From contig NZ_JAKUVC010000006.1 in NCBI RefSeq assembly GCF_026781265.1, positions 1 through 53,655 on the forward strand: a stretch of DNA of 53,655 nt, in the 5' to 3' direction. The position numbers were made by a program, and so were the translations under genes. This DNA is from Streptococcus sanguinis. GTDB lineage: Bacteria > Bacillota > Bacilli > Lactobacillales > Streptococcaceae. The notes beneath the pieces were generated by a model, which saw nothing but the letters and a program-made list of their open reading frames with translations, searched no databases and had not been told where the DNA came from. Below are positions 18,333-26,704 of the stretch, piece after piece. Every line of letters begins with the position of its first letter. Position 1 is the first letter of the stretch.

Positions 18333-18355
18333 ACCGTCACCTCCTTACCACCACA

Positions 18356-18939
18356 TCAAAAATTATCAAAGTCTACCTGCGTAGCCTTGCGAGTTCTATC
18401 TGCTTCTTTAGTACGCACTTCCACATAGTCTGTCTGATAGTCCAGTGCCATGCCAATCGTTATCTCTTTTAAATCTGACATGGATAGTCCTGTCTCTTTA
18501 CAACAGTGAAGATAGGATTCTACCGTGAAGGTTTCGCTGCTCGCTTCTTCCGACGCATCGACTTTTTTCTGGTTGTCATCCCTTGATTTAACAATTCCAT
18601 CAGAACCGGTCCTACTGTTTGAAGCGGAAATTCTTCTAAGCCCATAAAGAACTCTTCAAAAGGTTCAATAGATGGGTTAGCTGATTTGGCAAAAACCCAA
18701 AAGAGCCGGTGGAAAAACGTCATATCAAAATCCGCTAACATGCTCATATCCACATCAGATGCAGATAAAGTTTTGCCTTCTTCTAGCTGTTCAACTTTTT
18801 TTAGAATCGACTCAGCCTGCAACATTTGAAACAGGTCCTGGAAATAATCTTTTCCAAATTCTTTTTTATAGGCAATTGGTGTGTAAGCATTGGTCGCAAG
18901 CTCAATTTTCTTACCTGATAACTGAATCGTTTTCCGCAT
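18356..18939 (-). CDS. Tail assembly chaperone GT fusion made by -1 frameshift
   Basis: The G gene (18520-18939) contains AGA AAA AAG, i.e. the slippery heptamer A AAA AAG at 18568-18562. After a -1 slip the frame stays open for about 70 codons to TGA at 18356. The added segment begins KKVDASEEASSETFTVESYL and ends TQVDFDNF. This is the gpG/gpGT arrangement between major tail protein and tape measure. The extension has no start codon with a ribosome binding site, which supports frameshifting over independent translation. Confidence 0.8.
18520..18939 (-). CDS. Tail assembly chaperone G-like protein
   Basis: A 139-residue product of the unshifted frame. It starts MRKTIQLSGKKIELATNAYT, has an acidic helical middle (FHRLFWVFAKSANPSIEPFEEFF) and ends in a very basic tail (KKSMRRKKRAAKPSR) that lies beyond the frameshift site. 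G-type chaperones coat the tape measure protein during tail assembly. The start codon lies two bases from the major tail protein stop. Confidence 0.8.
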   Translation of the reverse strand: MRKTIQLSGKKIELATNAYTPIAYKKEFGKDYFQDLFQMLQAESILKKVEQLEEGKTLSASDVDMSMLADFDMTFFHRLFWVFAKSANPSIEPFEEFFMGLEEFPLQTVGPVLMELLNQGMTTRKKSMRRKKRAAKPSR

Positions 18940-18941
18940 GA

Positions 18942-19520
18942 TTAACCTCCCGGTTTCACAGTTGGCTCATAGACTTTTGTAAACCAAGTCTTTTTGACAT
19001 CTTCTGGGGTATCCTCTGTGGTCCTGCGACGGACGATTTTATCCAGCGGCCGAGGACTGGCTTTGAATTTCAATTCTACTTCGTTGATGTCTGAACCGCT
19101 CTTTGTTTTAGAAGCAACGGTTGGCCGGCTTGCATAACAATAATAGAGCACATGAAGCGTTTCTTTCTTATCCCCTTCAAAGCGAAACATTAAAGCAAAG
19201 TTTTTCTTTTCGCTGCTTGCAATTTCTGAGATGACTTTACTCTGGGCATCGATAGTTTCTCCCAACACTCGGGTCAAAAATTCCTGTGTCAAAAGAGCCA
19301 GTTTCAGAGTTCCTTCATAGCCATCATTGGATTCTGTCGTATAAAAATTGATGTTGTCTGCTTTATATGAACCAGAATCGCCTTGTGGCTCCAAGGTCAG
19401 CTCTGCGGCACCCCTAAGTCGCTCCACTGCTCCGTAGGTCAGCGACCCATCATCTCCTTCTTTGGTCACTTCTGCCCAATGGACATCCTGCAAACCAAAG
19501 GTGACTTTATTTTTCTCCAT
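18942..19520 (-). CDS. Major tail protein (tail tube)
   Basis: A 192-residue protein of phi13/TP901-type tail tube pattern: VTFGLQDVHWAEVT, AELTLEPQGDSGSYKADN, GYEGTLKLALLTQEFLTRVLGE, and KKNFALMFRFEGDKKETLHVLYYC. It would polymerise around the tape measure. AAGGAAAAATCCG precedes the ATG. The neighbours, the tail completion gene upstream and the chaperones downstream, fit this role. Confidence 0.9.
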   Translation of the reverse strand: MEKNKVTFGLQDVHWAEVTKEGDDGSLTYGAVERLRGAAELTLEPQGDSGSYKADNINFYTTESNDGYEGTLKLALLTQEFLTRVLGETIDAQSKVISEIASSEKKNFALMFRFEGDKKETLHVLYYCYASRPTVASKTKSGSDINEVELKFKASPRPLDKIVRRRTTEDTPEDVKKTWFTKVYEPTVKPGG

Positions 19521-19534
19521 CGGATTTTTCCTTT

Positions 19535-19852
19535 CTATTGACTTAAATGATAAATAACCTGATACAGCTTTTCTGTATCCAGATAGGTTTCTTCCTTGTC
19601 AAAAAAGAGAGAATGAATGTCGAGTGCCGCTTCTATTTTCTCTTCTAAACCAAGGTCTTTTTTCTCGGTATAAAGCTCCAGTCTGACTTGACTTCCTTTG
19701 TGATAAGCCAGATTATCTGCTCCATAATTCTGAGAAGCAGGAAACCAATACACCAAAAAGGGAGGAGCTGGACTATGCCCCTCCTCAAAATGGTGGTAAG
19801 CACAGGACAAACCTAGACTGCTTAAAAATGGAAACCACTCATCTTTTTTCAT
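19535..19852 (-). CDS. Tail completion / tail terminator-like protein
   Basis: A 105-residue protein. It contains PPFLVYWFPASQNYGADNLAYHKGSQVRLELYTEKKDLGLEEKIE, the usual layout of the small tail-to-head joining proteins (gp17/DUF806-like). It lies between the HK97 gp10-type protein and the tail tube gene, and its start overlaps the preceding stop by 4 bases. Assignment is by fold pattern and position. Confidence 0.75.
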   Translation of the reverse strand: MKKDEWFPFLSSLGLSCAYHHFEEGHSPAPPFLVYWFPASQNYGADNLAYHKGSQVRLELYTEKKDLGLEEKIEAALDIHSLFFDKEETYLDTEKLYQVIYHLSQ

Positions 19853-20217
19853 AACTTCTCCTTCAAGCGCTCTTCAAATTGTCGAATCATCTTTTCTTCA
19901 ACAGGAGCAATATGCCGAATTCCTTCAACCCTACCACCGCCTCGTTTGGCATGACCATTTTCTAAGAGATGCGTCAGTCCTGGTGTTCGATTATGAATCG
20001 TTTTTGTCAAAGCTAGATTCGTTTCTTTAGTCGCGGTAGAGGTCCATCCTCGAGCATATTTTCCCCGATTTTTTGGAGAATGTTGCTTTAACTCATTGAC
20101 GGCTTCCTGCGTACTGTCTTCCACCACTGCTTTCACTGTTTCAGTAGACCTTTCAACATAATCTTCTAACTCCTTTTGAACAACCCGAGCTAGGTCAGAC
20201 GGGTCAATTGTTGGCAT
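19849..20217 (-). CDS. HK97 gp10-like head-tail component
   Basis: A 122-residue protein, from ATG at 20217 rather than 20238 because GAGGAGG precedes it by five bases. It contains VEDSTQEAVNELKQHSPKNRGKYARGWTS and HLLENGHAKRGGGRVEG, the HK97 gp10 signature (charged helix, then LLENGH). It forms part of the head-tail interface. Confidence 0.85.
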   Translation of the reverse strand: MPTIDPSDLARVVQKELEDYVERSTETVKAVVEDSTQEAVNELKQHSPKNRGKYARGWTSTATKETNLALTKTIHNRTPGLTHLLENGHAKRGGGRVEGIRHIAPVEEKMIRQFEERLKEKL

Positions 20218-20548
20218 ATTGTACCTCCTCTGTCGCATCTATCAGGATTATCTTCTGAGGATAAGTCAACGAATCAATGGCCTTGATATTATAAACCTTA
20301 TTATCAAAGCGAAGACGAGTGGTTTTACTATCCAACTCTTGAATAGCTGGGTCATAGCGCAGCGTAAAGCGTAACTGATGAATATTCTTGACCATTACTG
20401 TTGCAGTGCCTTCCGTTTCAAGAAGTACCTTGCAGGAACACCACCTAGAAAACAATTGCTGCCACTGACTGCTTTCATTGCCAATAGCATCTTTCACAAT
20501 GACTCGTTTTTCAAAGAAAACCCGTTTGCTTAATGGAGCTATCTTCAT
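20204..20548 (-). CDS. Head closure protein (head-tail adaptor)
   Basis: A 114-residue beta-rich protein of the phage head closure family (SPP1 gp16-like). It contains SKRVFFEKRVIVKDAIGNES, CKVLLETEGTA, LRFTLRYDPAIQE and RLRFDNKVYNIKAIDS. It sits between the connector (gp6-like) and gp10-like genes in standard order. It overlaps the downstream gene by 14 bases and shares one base with the upstream stop. Confidence 0.85.
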   Translation of the reverse strand: MKIAPLSKRVFFEKRVIVKDAIGNESSQWQQLFSRWCSCKVLLETEGTATVMVKNIHQLRFTLRYDPAIQELDSKTTRLRFDNKVYNIKAIDSLTYPQKIILIDATEEVQYANN

Positions 20549-20841
20549 CAGAACACATCCCTTCTGTGAGCAGAAAGAAGAGCCTTGAGGAGTTCTACCA
20601 AACTCTCCTGCCCTCCTTCTTCTCGGTGCTCGTAAAGATAAGCTGTCCCAAACAAAACAATCGTCTGAAGGAAGTCAACTTCTTTCTCCTCCGTCACTTC
20701 CTCCAGATTCTTGCGTAGGATACTGGAACACAACTCTTCACTGGCAGAAATCATGACTTGAATCAAGTGGTCATCCTCTGAGTGTTCAACCCTTAGATAG
20801 TTCTTTGCTTCCTCCAAACTAATCTTCGTGAGAAGCCTCAT
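20548..20841 (-). CDS. Head-tail connector protein (gp6-like)
   Basis: A 97-residue helical protein beginning MRLLTKISLEEAKNYLRVEH, with DDHLIQVMISASEELCSSILRK. This is the phage gp6-like / DUF3199-type DNA-packaging connector pattern. It would form the ring under the portal. Its ATG overlaps the end of the capsid gene by 4 bases. Confidence 0.85.
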   Translation of the reverse strand: MRLLTKISLEEAKNYLRVEHSEDDHLIQVMISASEELCSSILRKNLEEVTEEKEVDFLQTIVLFGTAYLYEHREEGGQESLVELLKALLSAHRRDVF

Positions 20842-22019
20842 TTCATGGTCAAAACTTTAACCGCTTCATTCAGAATTAACTTACCATCCACACGCTGACT
20901 AGCAAGGAAGCCAACTTGACCACTTTCTGCATAGAGCTCATTCAGACGCTTAAAGGAACGTCCTTGACGGTCCGCAATCCAGTAGTAAGAAAAGTCACCG
21001 AAAGCCAAAACTTTCTTACCTGTATCAATCGTTGGTACAAAGCTAGAGGTGAAATAAGGACGATTCAGAATCATATCTGGTACACCAGCTTGAACAGATG
21101 GCTGCCAGATATAGTTGCCATTATTGTCCTTGAGTTTCCGTAAGGCTTTGACAGTCGAATCGTTCAAAATCCATACTGCATTTTTCCGATAAGGTGATTT
21201 AAGCGAGTGATACAAATCCATGACATCGTCAAAGGTAATCGTCGCACCACCACTAGTCGCCCCTTCAGTGACCGTTTGAAAAATTCCAGTTGGCTTACCT
21301 GTTCCATCACCAATCAGAAAAGCTTCTTCTTCCTTCACACCAATACGACGAGCAAATTCATTAGCCATATAGCTTTCCAAATCAAAGACGGAATCATAGA
21401 GCAGCTCATCAGAAATCTTAATGGCTGTTCCAACCTTATGGGAACCAAGCGTTACTTGACTAAAGGTATCTTCTGATTCCTTAAACTTAGAGTTCTCATC
21501 CATCCAAGTGGCTTCACCGTTCCCTGACACAACTGGAATCTTCCGCTCCCCGCTTGAAGTCTGAATGACCGTTGCAAGACTCCGCATGAAGTTTTCTTCT
21601 TGAAGAGCCTGAATCAGGCGTTTCTCATATTCATCTGGAACCAAGTAACCGCCACGTGAGTCGTCTCCAATACTGAGGGTATTTTCGATATCATAGAAGT
21701 TTTTCTTGCGGATATTGTTCCAAAAAGCTGTGTTATAGGCTTTAGAGGAACGTCCGCCTTTTGGATTTCCTCCGCCTACAGTTGGATTGGCAACAATCGC
21801 TTGACTAACCGGACTGGCTAATTCCTTATCCAGTGCTTCCTGCCGCTCCAAGCGTTCAATCTCTTTACCAAGGCGAACAACCTCATCTTCCATTTCTTCA
21901 TAACGGGCCGTATCTTCTACAGAAACCAGCCCCTTATCATCCCGACAGGTATCCAGAAAGCTTTTTGCTTTCTCCCATACCTGTGCTCGTTTTTCCCGCA
22001 ATTGTAAAATTTTACTCAT
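20838..22019 (-). CDS. HK97-family major capsid protein
   Basis: A 393-residue protein. The N-terminal ~110 residues form a coiled-coil delta scaffold (LREKRAQVWEKAKSFL, EDEVVRLGKEIERLERQ) that the neighbouring protease would remove. The mature shell domain follows, with GGYLVPDEYEKRLIQALQEENF, SGERKIPVVSG, EEAFLIGDGTGKPTGIFQTV and LKSPYRKNAVWILND. AAAGGAATAACC precedes the ATG. Confidence 0.95.
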   Translation of the reverse strand: MSKILQLREKRAQVWEKAKSFLDTCRDDKGLVSVEDTARYEEMEDEVVRLGKEIERLERQEALDKELASPVSQAIVANPTVGGGNPKGGRSSKAYNTAFWNNIRKKNFYDIENTLSIGDDSRGGYLVPDEYEKRLIQALQEENFMRSLATVIQTSSGERKIPVVSGNGEATWMDENSKFKESEDTFSQVTLGSHKVGTAIKISDELLYDSVFDLESYMANEFARRIGVKEEEAFLIGDGTGKPTGIFQTVTEGATSGGATITFDDVMDLYHSLKSPYRKNAVWILNDSTVKALRKLKDNNGNYIWQPSVQAGVPDMILNRPYFTSSFVPTIDTGKKVLAFGDFSYYWIADRQGRSFKRLNELYAESGQVGFLASQRVDGKLILNEAVKVLTMK

Positions 22020-22032
22020 GGTTATTCCTTTC

Positions 22033-22716
22033 TTATTTCAAGAGTGACAACCGTTTCTCTAACTGAGAAACTGGTGTTTTGGGCTGAGGTTTTTTATCAG
22101 CCAATTTTAAAAGCAGCTGGTTGGTCACCGCTGCTCGACTAAACATCATACTTTGAACCATCCCATCTTCATGAGGTGCAGGCTCATACAAAATAGAATC
22201 CGCAAATCCAAGTTCAAGAGCCTTCTTAGCATTAAACCAAGACTCAGCATCCATCAAGTGGGATAGCTGTACCCGAGATAAACTAGTCTTAATTTCATAG
22301 GCATTGAGAATGGACTCTTTGACTTCCGATAACATAGCAATGGCCTTCTCCATTTCTTTAGAGTCGCCAATTGCGACCGTCATCGGATTGTGAATCATCA
22401 TCATAGCTACCGGACTCATATTGACTGTGGTTCCCGCCATAGCAATGACACTGGCTGCCGAAGCTGCAATGCCATCAATATTGACGGTCACGTCATCTTT
22501 GTAGTCCATTAACATGTTGTAGATTTGGGCTGCCGCAAAGACATCTCCACCCGGTGAATTAATCCATAAGGTCAATGGACCACTGCCACTCATGAGTTCA
22601 TTCTTAAAGATTTGTGGAGTCACATCATCATCCACCCAGGATTCACTGGCGATTGTGCCATTTAGATGCAGTACGCGCCCCATTTCATCCTCGCTGAAAT
22701 TCCAAAATTTATTCAT
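22033..22716 (-). CDS. ClpP-type prohead protease
   Basis: A 227-residue S14-family protease. It has LTLWINSPGGDVFAAAQIYNML, the nucleophile serine region IDGIAASAASVIAMAG (about 80-95), and the catalytic histidine in MMMIHNPMT, followed by a distal Asp region (MDAESWFNAKKALELGFAD). It would process the capsid delta domain during head maturation. It lies between portal and capsid, the standard place. Its start overlaps the end of the portal gene by 8 bases. Confidence 0.9.
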   Translation of the reverse strand: MNKFWNFSEDEMGRVLHLNGTIASESWVDDDVTPQIFKNELMSGSGPLTLWINSPGGDVFAAAQIYNMLMDYKDDVTVNIDGIAASAASVIAMAGTTVNMSPVAMMMIHNPMTVAIGDSKEMEKAIAMLSEVKESILNAYEIKTSLSRVQLSHLMDAESWFNAKKALELGFADSILYEPAPHEDGMVQSMMFSRAAVTNQLLLKLADKKPQPKTPVSQLEKRLSLLK

Positions 22717-23971
22717 GACTCTCTCCTTCTTGATTTGTTTTCATAAATCCTCCTGCATCCTTTAACTTGGTCATATTTCCATTAATGAGATAAAGGTCAC
22801 CACCTTCTTCTGACGGTATAGGGTTAAGTTCTTCTAACTTCCTGATGTCATTGGTTGATAGCCAACCGTTTTGTCGGCCAATCGCATAGCCATTCATCCG
22901 ACTTTGGTAATCCCCACGAAGCAAGCCGTCCACATTAAATTTGATGAAATGGGTCTTCTTCTCTTCCGGCAGCAGCAAACTTTTCTTAAGAGCCTGTTCA
23001 AACCGAACCACCCAGGGGTCCAAGGTATACTTAACAAACTCAAGGGATTGCTGTTCAATATTAGAAAAACTGGACTTCTCTAAATCTCCTACCATATGCG
23101 GTGGAATCCGAAAGAGACGTGCAATCTCATTGATTTGAAACTTGCGGGTTTCCAAGAACTGTGCTTCTTCAGGCGGTATCCCAATTTGCTTATAGCTCAT
23201 CCCTTCTTCCAGGACAGCTACCTTATGAGCATTTCGTGTCCCCTGATAGACTGCATTCCAAGAATCTCGCACCTTTCCAGGGTCTTTTAAGATACCCGGG
23301 TGTTCGAGAACTCCACCGGGGTTAGCACCGTTGCTAAAGAAACTAGCGCCATATTCTTCACAAGCAAGCGTCATCCCCACCGCATTCTTCGCCAGAGCAA
23401 TCGGAGAATAACCAATCAGACCATCAAACCCTAAGCCTGGAATATGAAGTACCTCTTCTTGTGATAAAACAATGCTTCCTTTTTCCTGAAAATTAGGATT
23501 GTCTTCCTCATAACGATTGTAAACATAATAGAGCTTCCCCTTCTCACTTCGATGAACGCTCATCTGATCCGGTAGCAAAGGATACAGTCCAATCACCTGA
23601 CCTGAACGGTCACGAAGAATCTGAGAATAGGCATTTCCCCAGATCAAGAGATGGCTCATCAAGGTTTCCCGAAAGACAAAAGATGTCATGTCAGGATTCG
23701 GCTCATCATGCAAAAGCGTGTAAAGGACATGTTCCGTATCCTTTGCTTTTCCTCCTTCGGTGTATCGATAAACATGAAGAGGTAAAGATGCAATGGTCTC
23801 TGACAGAATCCTTACGCAGGCATAGACCGCTGTCGTTTGTAATGCCGTCCGTTCATTGACCGTTTTCCCACTCGTGGTTCGACCAAAGAGTAGCGAAAAG
23901 TCATTCCCTTCATACTTATTTTTGGGCTCTCCCCTCTGTCGTTTTAGTCCTAATCGTTCCAATATTCCCAT
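22709..23971 (-). CDS. Portal protein (HK97 family)
   Basis: A 420-residue protein, from ATG at 23971, which has AAAGGAG six bases upstream. It shows ALQTTAVYACVRILSETIASLPLHVYR, the HK97 portal hallmark, then RETLMSHLLIWGNAYSQILRD, and ARLFRIPPHMVGDLEKSSFSNIEQQSLEFV. It forms the dodecameric vertex through which terminase packages DNA. An intrinsic terminator lies between it and terminase. Confidence 0.95.
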   Translation of the reverse strand: MGILERLGLKRQRGEPKNKYEGNDFSLLFGRTTSGKTVNERTALQTTAVYACVRILSETIASLPLHVYRYTEGGKAKDTEHVLYTLLHDEPNPDMTSFVFRETLMSHLLIWGNAYSQILRDRSGQVIGLYPLLPDQMSVHRSEKGKLYYVYNRYEEDNPNFQEKGSIVLSQEEVLHIPGLGFDGLIGYSPIALAKNAVGMTLACEEYGASFFSNGANPGGVLEHPGILKDPGKVRDSWNAVYQGTRNAHKVAVLEEGMSYKQIGIPPEEAQFLETRKFQINEIARLFRIPPHMVGDLEKSSFSNIEQQSLEFVKYTLDPWVVRFEQALKKSLLLPEEKKTHFIKFNVDGLLRGDYQSRMNGYAIGRQNGWLSTNDIRKLEELNPIPSEEGGDLYLINGNMTKLKDAGGFMKTNQEGESHE

Positions 23972-23994
23972 AGTCATCTCCTTTTCTAGGCATG

Positions 23995-24021
23995 AAAAAA
24001 AGCACCTCGCTTGAGATGCTT
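23995..24021 (-). terminator. Intrinsic terminator between terminase and portal genes
   Basis: On the minus strand a 9-bp stem with one G-T-type mismatch (AAGCATCTC ... GAGGTGCTT) is followed by six or more T. It lies in the 81-base gap after the large terminase stop and before the portal start. It would lower structural-gene transcription relative to terminase unless read through or antiterminated. Confidence 0.75.
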
Positions 24022-24058
24022 TACAATCACTCTTTCAATTGTGGAAAATTTAATAAAT

Positions 24059-25651
24059 TTAAAAGTATAAGATTCCTCGCTCATCATAAATACTACCGTC
24101 ATTCTTTTTATGTCGAATGCACCTGTCTAAAGCCATAATGGTCGCAATAATCCCGTCAATCTTTTCGACAGATTTTTCTTTATCAGGCTTAATATTTCCG
24201 GCTGGGTCCTGTCTCATGACTACGTTTTGGGCCATCCATTTTAGAACCGGATGACCTCCATGCTGGATTTTACCTTCCATCATAAGTTTATAGTACTCTT
24301 TGGAAGGTGGACTCATGTCCTTATAGCCCTGACCAAATGGAACCATTGTTAAGCCCATGCCTTCTAAGTTCTGAACCATCTGTGTCGCATTCCAGCGGTC
24401 ATAGGCAATTTCTTTGATATGATAGATAGTGGACAGTTTTTCAATGTACCGTTCAATAAATCCATAATGAACAACATTCCCTTCCGTGGTAAGAAGAAAT
24501 CCTTTCTTTTTCCAGACATCGTACAACACATGGTCTCGTCTAGATCTAAGAACCAAGGTTTCTTCAGGCAACCAAAAATATGGAAGAACTTGATAGTTCT
24601 CTGCTTCATTTCTTGGTGGGAAGATTAGGACAAAGGCTGTAATATCTGAAGTGGAAGATAAATCCAGACCAGCATAACAATCTCTTCCTTTGAGACTCTC
24701 AACATCAATCGGCTGTCTTCCTTTATCGTAGATATGTTCCGGAATCCAAGTCACAGCTGAATTGGTCCAGATATTGAGTCGCAATTGCTTGAATACATTT
24801 TCTTCTGCCGGGTTATCTAAGGCATTCAGATAAGCTTCTCGAACCCGGTCAATCCCAATTGTATGACCAAGGGAGGGATTAGCCTTTAGCCAATTCTCTT
24901 CATCGTTCCAATCATCTTCTTCTGAAAGGCCATAAACAACTGGATAAAAGGTACTATCTTTTTTTCGCCCCTTTAGTATATCTAAGGCCTTGGTATGCAG
25001 TTCATAGCAGATGGAGTTTTTGTCATTTCCTGCTGTCGTGATAATAAAAAAGAGGGGCTGCTCTCTGGCATCACCACTCCCTTTGGTTAAGACATCATAC
25101 AAATGACGATTGGGCTGGGCATGGATTTCATCAAAGACCAAACCTGATACATTGAGTCCATGCTTGGTTCCAGTTTCAGCCGATAATACTTGATAGAAGC
25201 CTGCATTGGAATAATTGATGATACGTTTAGTGGCACCCATGACTTTGGAGCGTTTTTCTAAAGCCCTGCTCATCAAAACCATTTGCTTGGCCACATCAAA
25301 AACAATAGAAGCCTGATTTCGGTCACAAGCTGCTCCATACACTTCGGCACTGGCTTCCCCATCTGCGTATAAGAGATAAAGAGCAATTGCAGCAGCCAGT
25401 TCAGACTTCCCATTCTTTTTGGGAATCTCTACATAGGCCGTCAGGAACTGTCGATTCCCATCTTCCTTTACGATACCAAAAAGGTCACGTACAATTTGTT
25501 CCTGCCAGGGTAATAATAAGAATTTCTGTCCCGCCCAGCGCCCTTTGGTGTGGCAGAGATTCTGAATGAAGGTTACTGCCCGGTCTGCCTTTTTCTCATC
25601 ATAATGAGAAGTTGGAAGCATGAAGGGAGAAGGGATATAGTGATACGTCAT
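24059..25651 (-). CDS. Terminase large subunit
   Basis: A 530-residue packaging motor. The ATPase domain has a Walker A-like EIPKKNGKSELAAAIALYLL (about 75-95) and Walker B LVFDEIHAQ (about 172-180). The nuclease domain carries AGLDLSSTSDITAFVLIF (about 325) and a distal EKIDGIIATIMALDR. Together with TerS it cuts concatemers and pumps DNA through the portal. Its ATG overlaps the end of the TerS gene by 4 bases. Confidence 0.95.
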   Translation of the reverse strand: MTYHYIPSPFMLPTSHYDEKKADRAVTFIQNLCHTKGRWAGQKFLLLPWQEQIVRDLFGIVKEDGNRQFLTAYVEIPKKNGKSELAAAIALYLLYADGEASAEVYGAACDRNQASIVFDVAKQMVLMSRALEKRSKVMGATKRIINYSNAGFYQVLSAETGTKHGLNVSGLVFDEIHAQPNRHLYDVLTKGSGDAREQPLFFIITTAGNDKNSICYELHTKALDILKGRKKDSTFYPVVYGLSEEDDWNDEENWLKANPSLGHTIGIDRVREAYLNALDNPAEENVFKQLRLNIWTNSAVTWIPEHIYDKGRQPIDVESLKGRDCYAGLDLSSTSDITAFVLIFPPRNEAENYQVLPYFWLPEETLVLRSRRDHVLYDVWKKKGFLLTTEGNVVHYGFIERYIEKLSTIYHIKEIAYDRWNATQMVQNLEGMGLTMVPFGQGYKDMSPPSKEYYKLMMEGKIQHGGHPVLKWMAQNVVMRQDPAGNIKPDKEKSVEKIDGIIATIMALDRCIRHKKNDGSIYDERGILYF

Positions 25652-26121
25652 AAGCGCCCTCCAAGTAAATCTTCCATTTCATCTCCTGAACCCACTTCTG
25701 TATCCATTGAAGCCAGCCGTGTTCTGGCAGATGGCGTTAAGCCAAACTGCTCACAGAACTTGAGCATGATTTTGAGATTAGTCTGAGAAATGGAAACTTG
25801 TGGCACTTGTTGGAGATAGCCATTGGGAGTTTTGATGATAGAGCCGTGTTTTGAAAGAAACTCTTCTGCTTCCTTCCAGCGTGCATAAGCTTGGCAGTAA
25901 CCCGCAAAAGCCATCATATCCATATCAGTTAAAAGTCCCAACCCTTCCAGGATTTTACCCATACGCTTCCATTCTTTTTTAGCATCTTCTTCAAGCCAGG
26001 AAGGGCATCTAGGGGCTTTCTTCTTAGGCTGAATTTCATTCTTTGGAAGGGGGCGCTTGCCAGGATTACCTTCCAAGATTTTCAAACTGGTTGGTTTGGG
26101 CTTTCTGCCCTTTTGTGCCAT
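25648..26121 (-). CDS. Terminase small subunit (P27 family)
   Basis: A 157-residue protein from ATG at 26121 with GGGGGTGAGGGC upstream; the frame back to 26145 is less likely. It shows the P27 pattern: KPTSLKILEGNPGKRPLPKNE, then PSWLEEDAKKEWKRMGKILEGLGLLTDMD and FAGYCQAYARWKEAEEFL. It recognises the packaging site. The best candidate cos lies about 3.6 kb upstream, separated by two methyltransferase genes. Confidence 0.9.
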   Translation of the reverse strand: MAQKGRKPKPTSLKILEGNPGKRPLPKNEIQPKKKAPRCPSWLEEDAKKEWKRMGKILEGLGLLTDMDMMAFAGYCQAYARWKEAEEFLSKHGSIIKTPNGYLQQVPQVSISQTNLKIMLKFCEQFGLTPSARTRLASMDTEVGSGDEMEDLLGGRL

Positions 26122-26169
26122 GCCCTCACCCCCTTCAGCCCACAAGAAAAAGCCCGAAGGCTTAATTTC

Positions 26170-26385
26170 TTATGAATCGATTTTCTCTACTTCATCAATA
26201 CCATGTAACACATGGAGTTGTCGGCCATTGTCCCATTGAACAACCAAGGAACCAATATCATCTACATCTTCCACCGTTCCCAACATACCAATTGGCACTG
26301 GATTCGGGTCTTCCATTTTTAAGAGTCGCACCCTTGTTCCAGCAGGATACCGCTTTTTTAATAATTCTACAATCTTCGCATTCAT
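26170..26385 (-). CDS. DUF4314-type small protein
   Basis: A 71-residue beta-rich protein with YPAGTRVRLLKMEDPNPVPIGMLGTVEDVDDIGSLVVQWDNGR, the DUF4314 pattern common in Firmicute phages and conjugative elements. The function is unknown. GGAGAACAAAG precedes the ATG. A palindromic promoter-like element lies just upstream. Confidence 0.8.
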   Translation of the reverse strand: MNAKIVELLKKRYPAGTRVRLLKMEDPNPVPIGMLGTVEDVDDIGSLVVQWDNGRQLHVLHGIDEVEKIDS

Positions 26386-26419
26386 CTTTGTTCTCCTTTG
26401 GGGTTCAATTTGTTCAGTG

Positions 26420-26439
26420 GTATAATAGCTCTATTATAC
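26420..26439. promoter_or_regulatory. Perfect palindrome carrying TATAAT on both strands
   Basis: GTATAATAG and its exact complement flank a 2-bp centre (26420-26439). Each arm contains a -10-like TATAAT. The minus-strand copy is about 50 bp upstream of the DUF4314 gene and could be its promoter. The symmetry also makes it a plausible operator. No strong -35 was found. Confidence 0.4.
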
Positions 26440-26464
26440 ATATTTATCCAGTCACAAGAGATAA

Positions 26465-26704
26465 TTATTCGAATATTTTTTGACTTTCAAGAGTGGTCTC
26501 CACAATCAATTGCTCAATCATTTGATTGATATATTTCAATTCTAGATAACCAAACTGATTGGTCTTCAATGCCCTCTTAATATGCATAAGCAGTTCCTGA
26601 AGTTGTATTTTGGAAACTGGTGATATCGATGGAAACGACTCCAATTGAACAGCAATTTTTTCAAGATAATGCTTGGTTTCTGATTCAGGAAGATTATTCG
26701 TCAT
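26465..26704 (-). CDS. Small helical phage protein, unknown
   Basis: A 79-residue protein with HYLEKIAVQLESFPSISPVSKIQLQELLMHIKRALK, mostly helical and soluble. It overlaps the end of the cytosine methyltransferase gene by 11 bases, so it is probably co-expressed. No family is recognised. Confidence 0.6.
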   Translation of the reverse strand: MTNNLPESETKHYLEKIAVQLESFPSISPVSKIQLQELLMHIKRALKTNQFGYLELKYINQMIEQLIVETTLESQKIFE

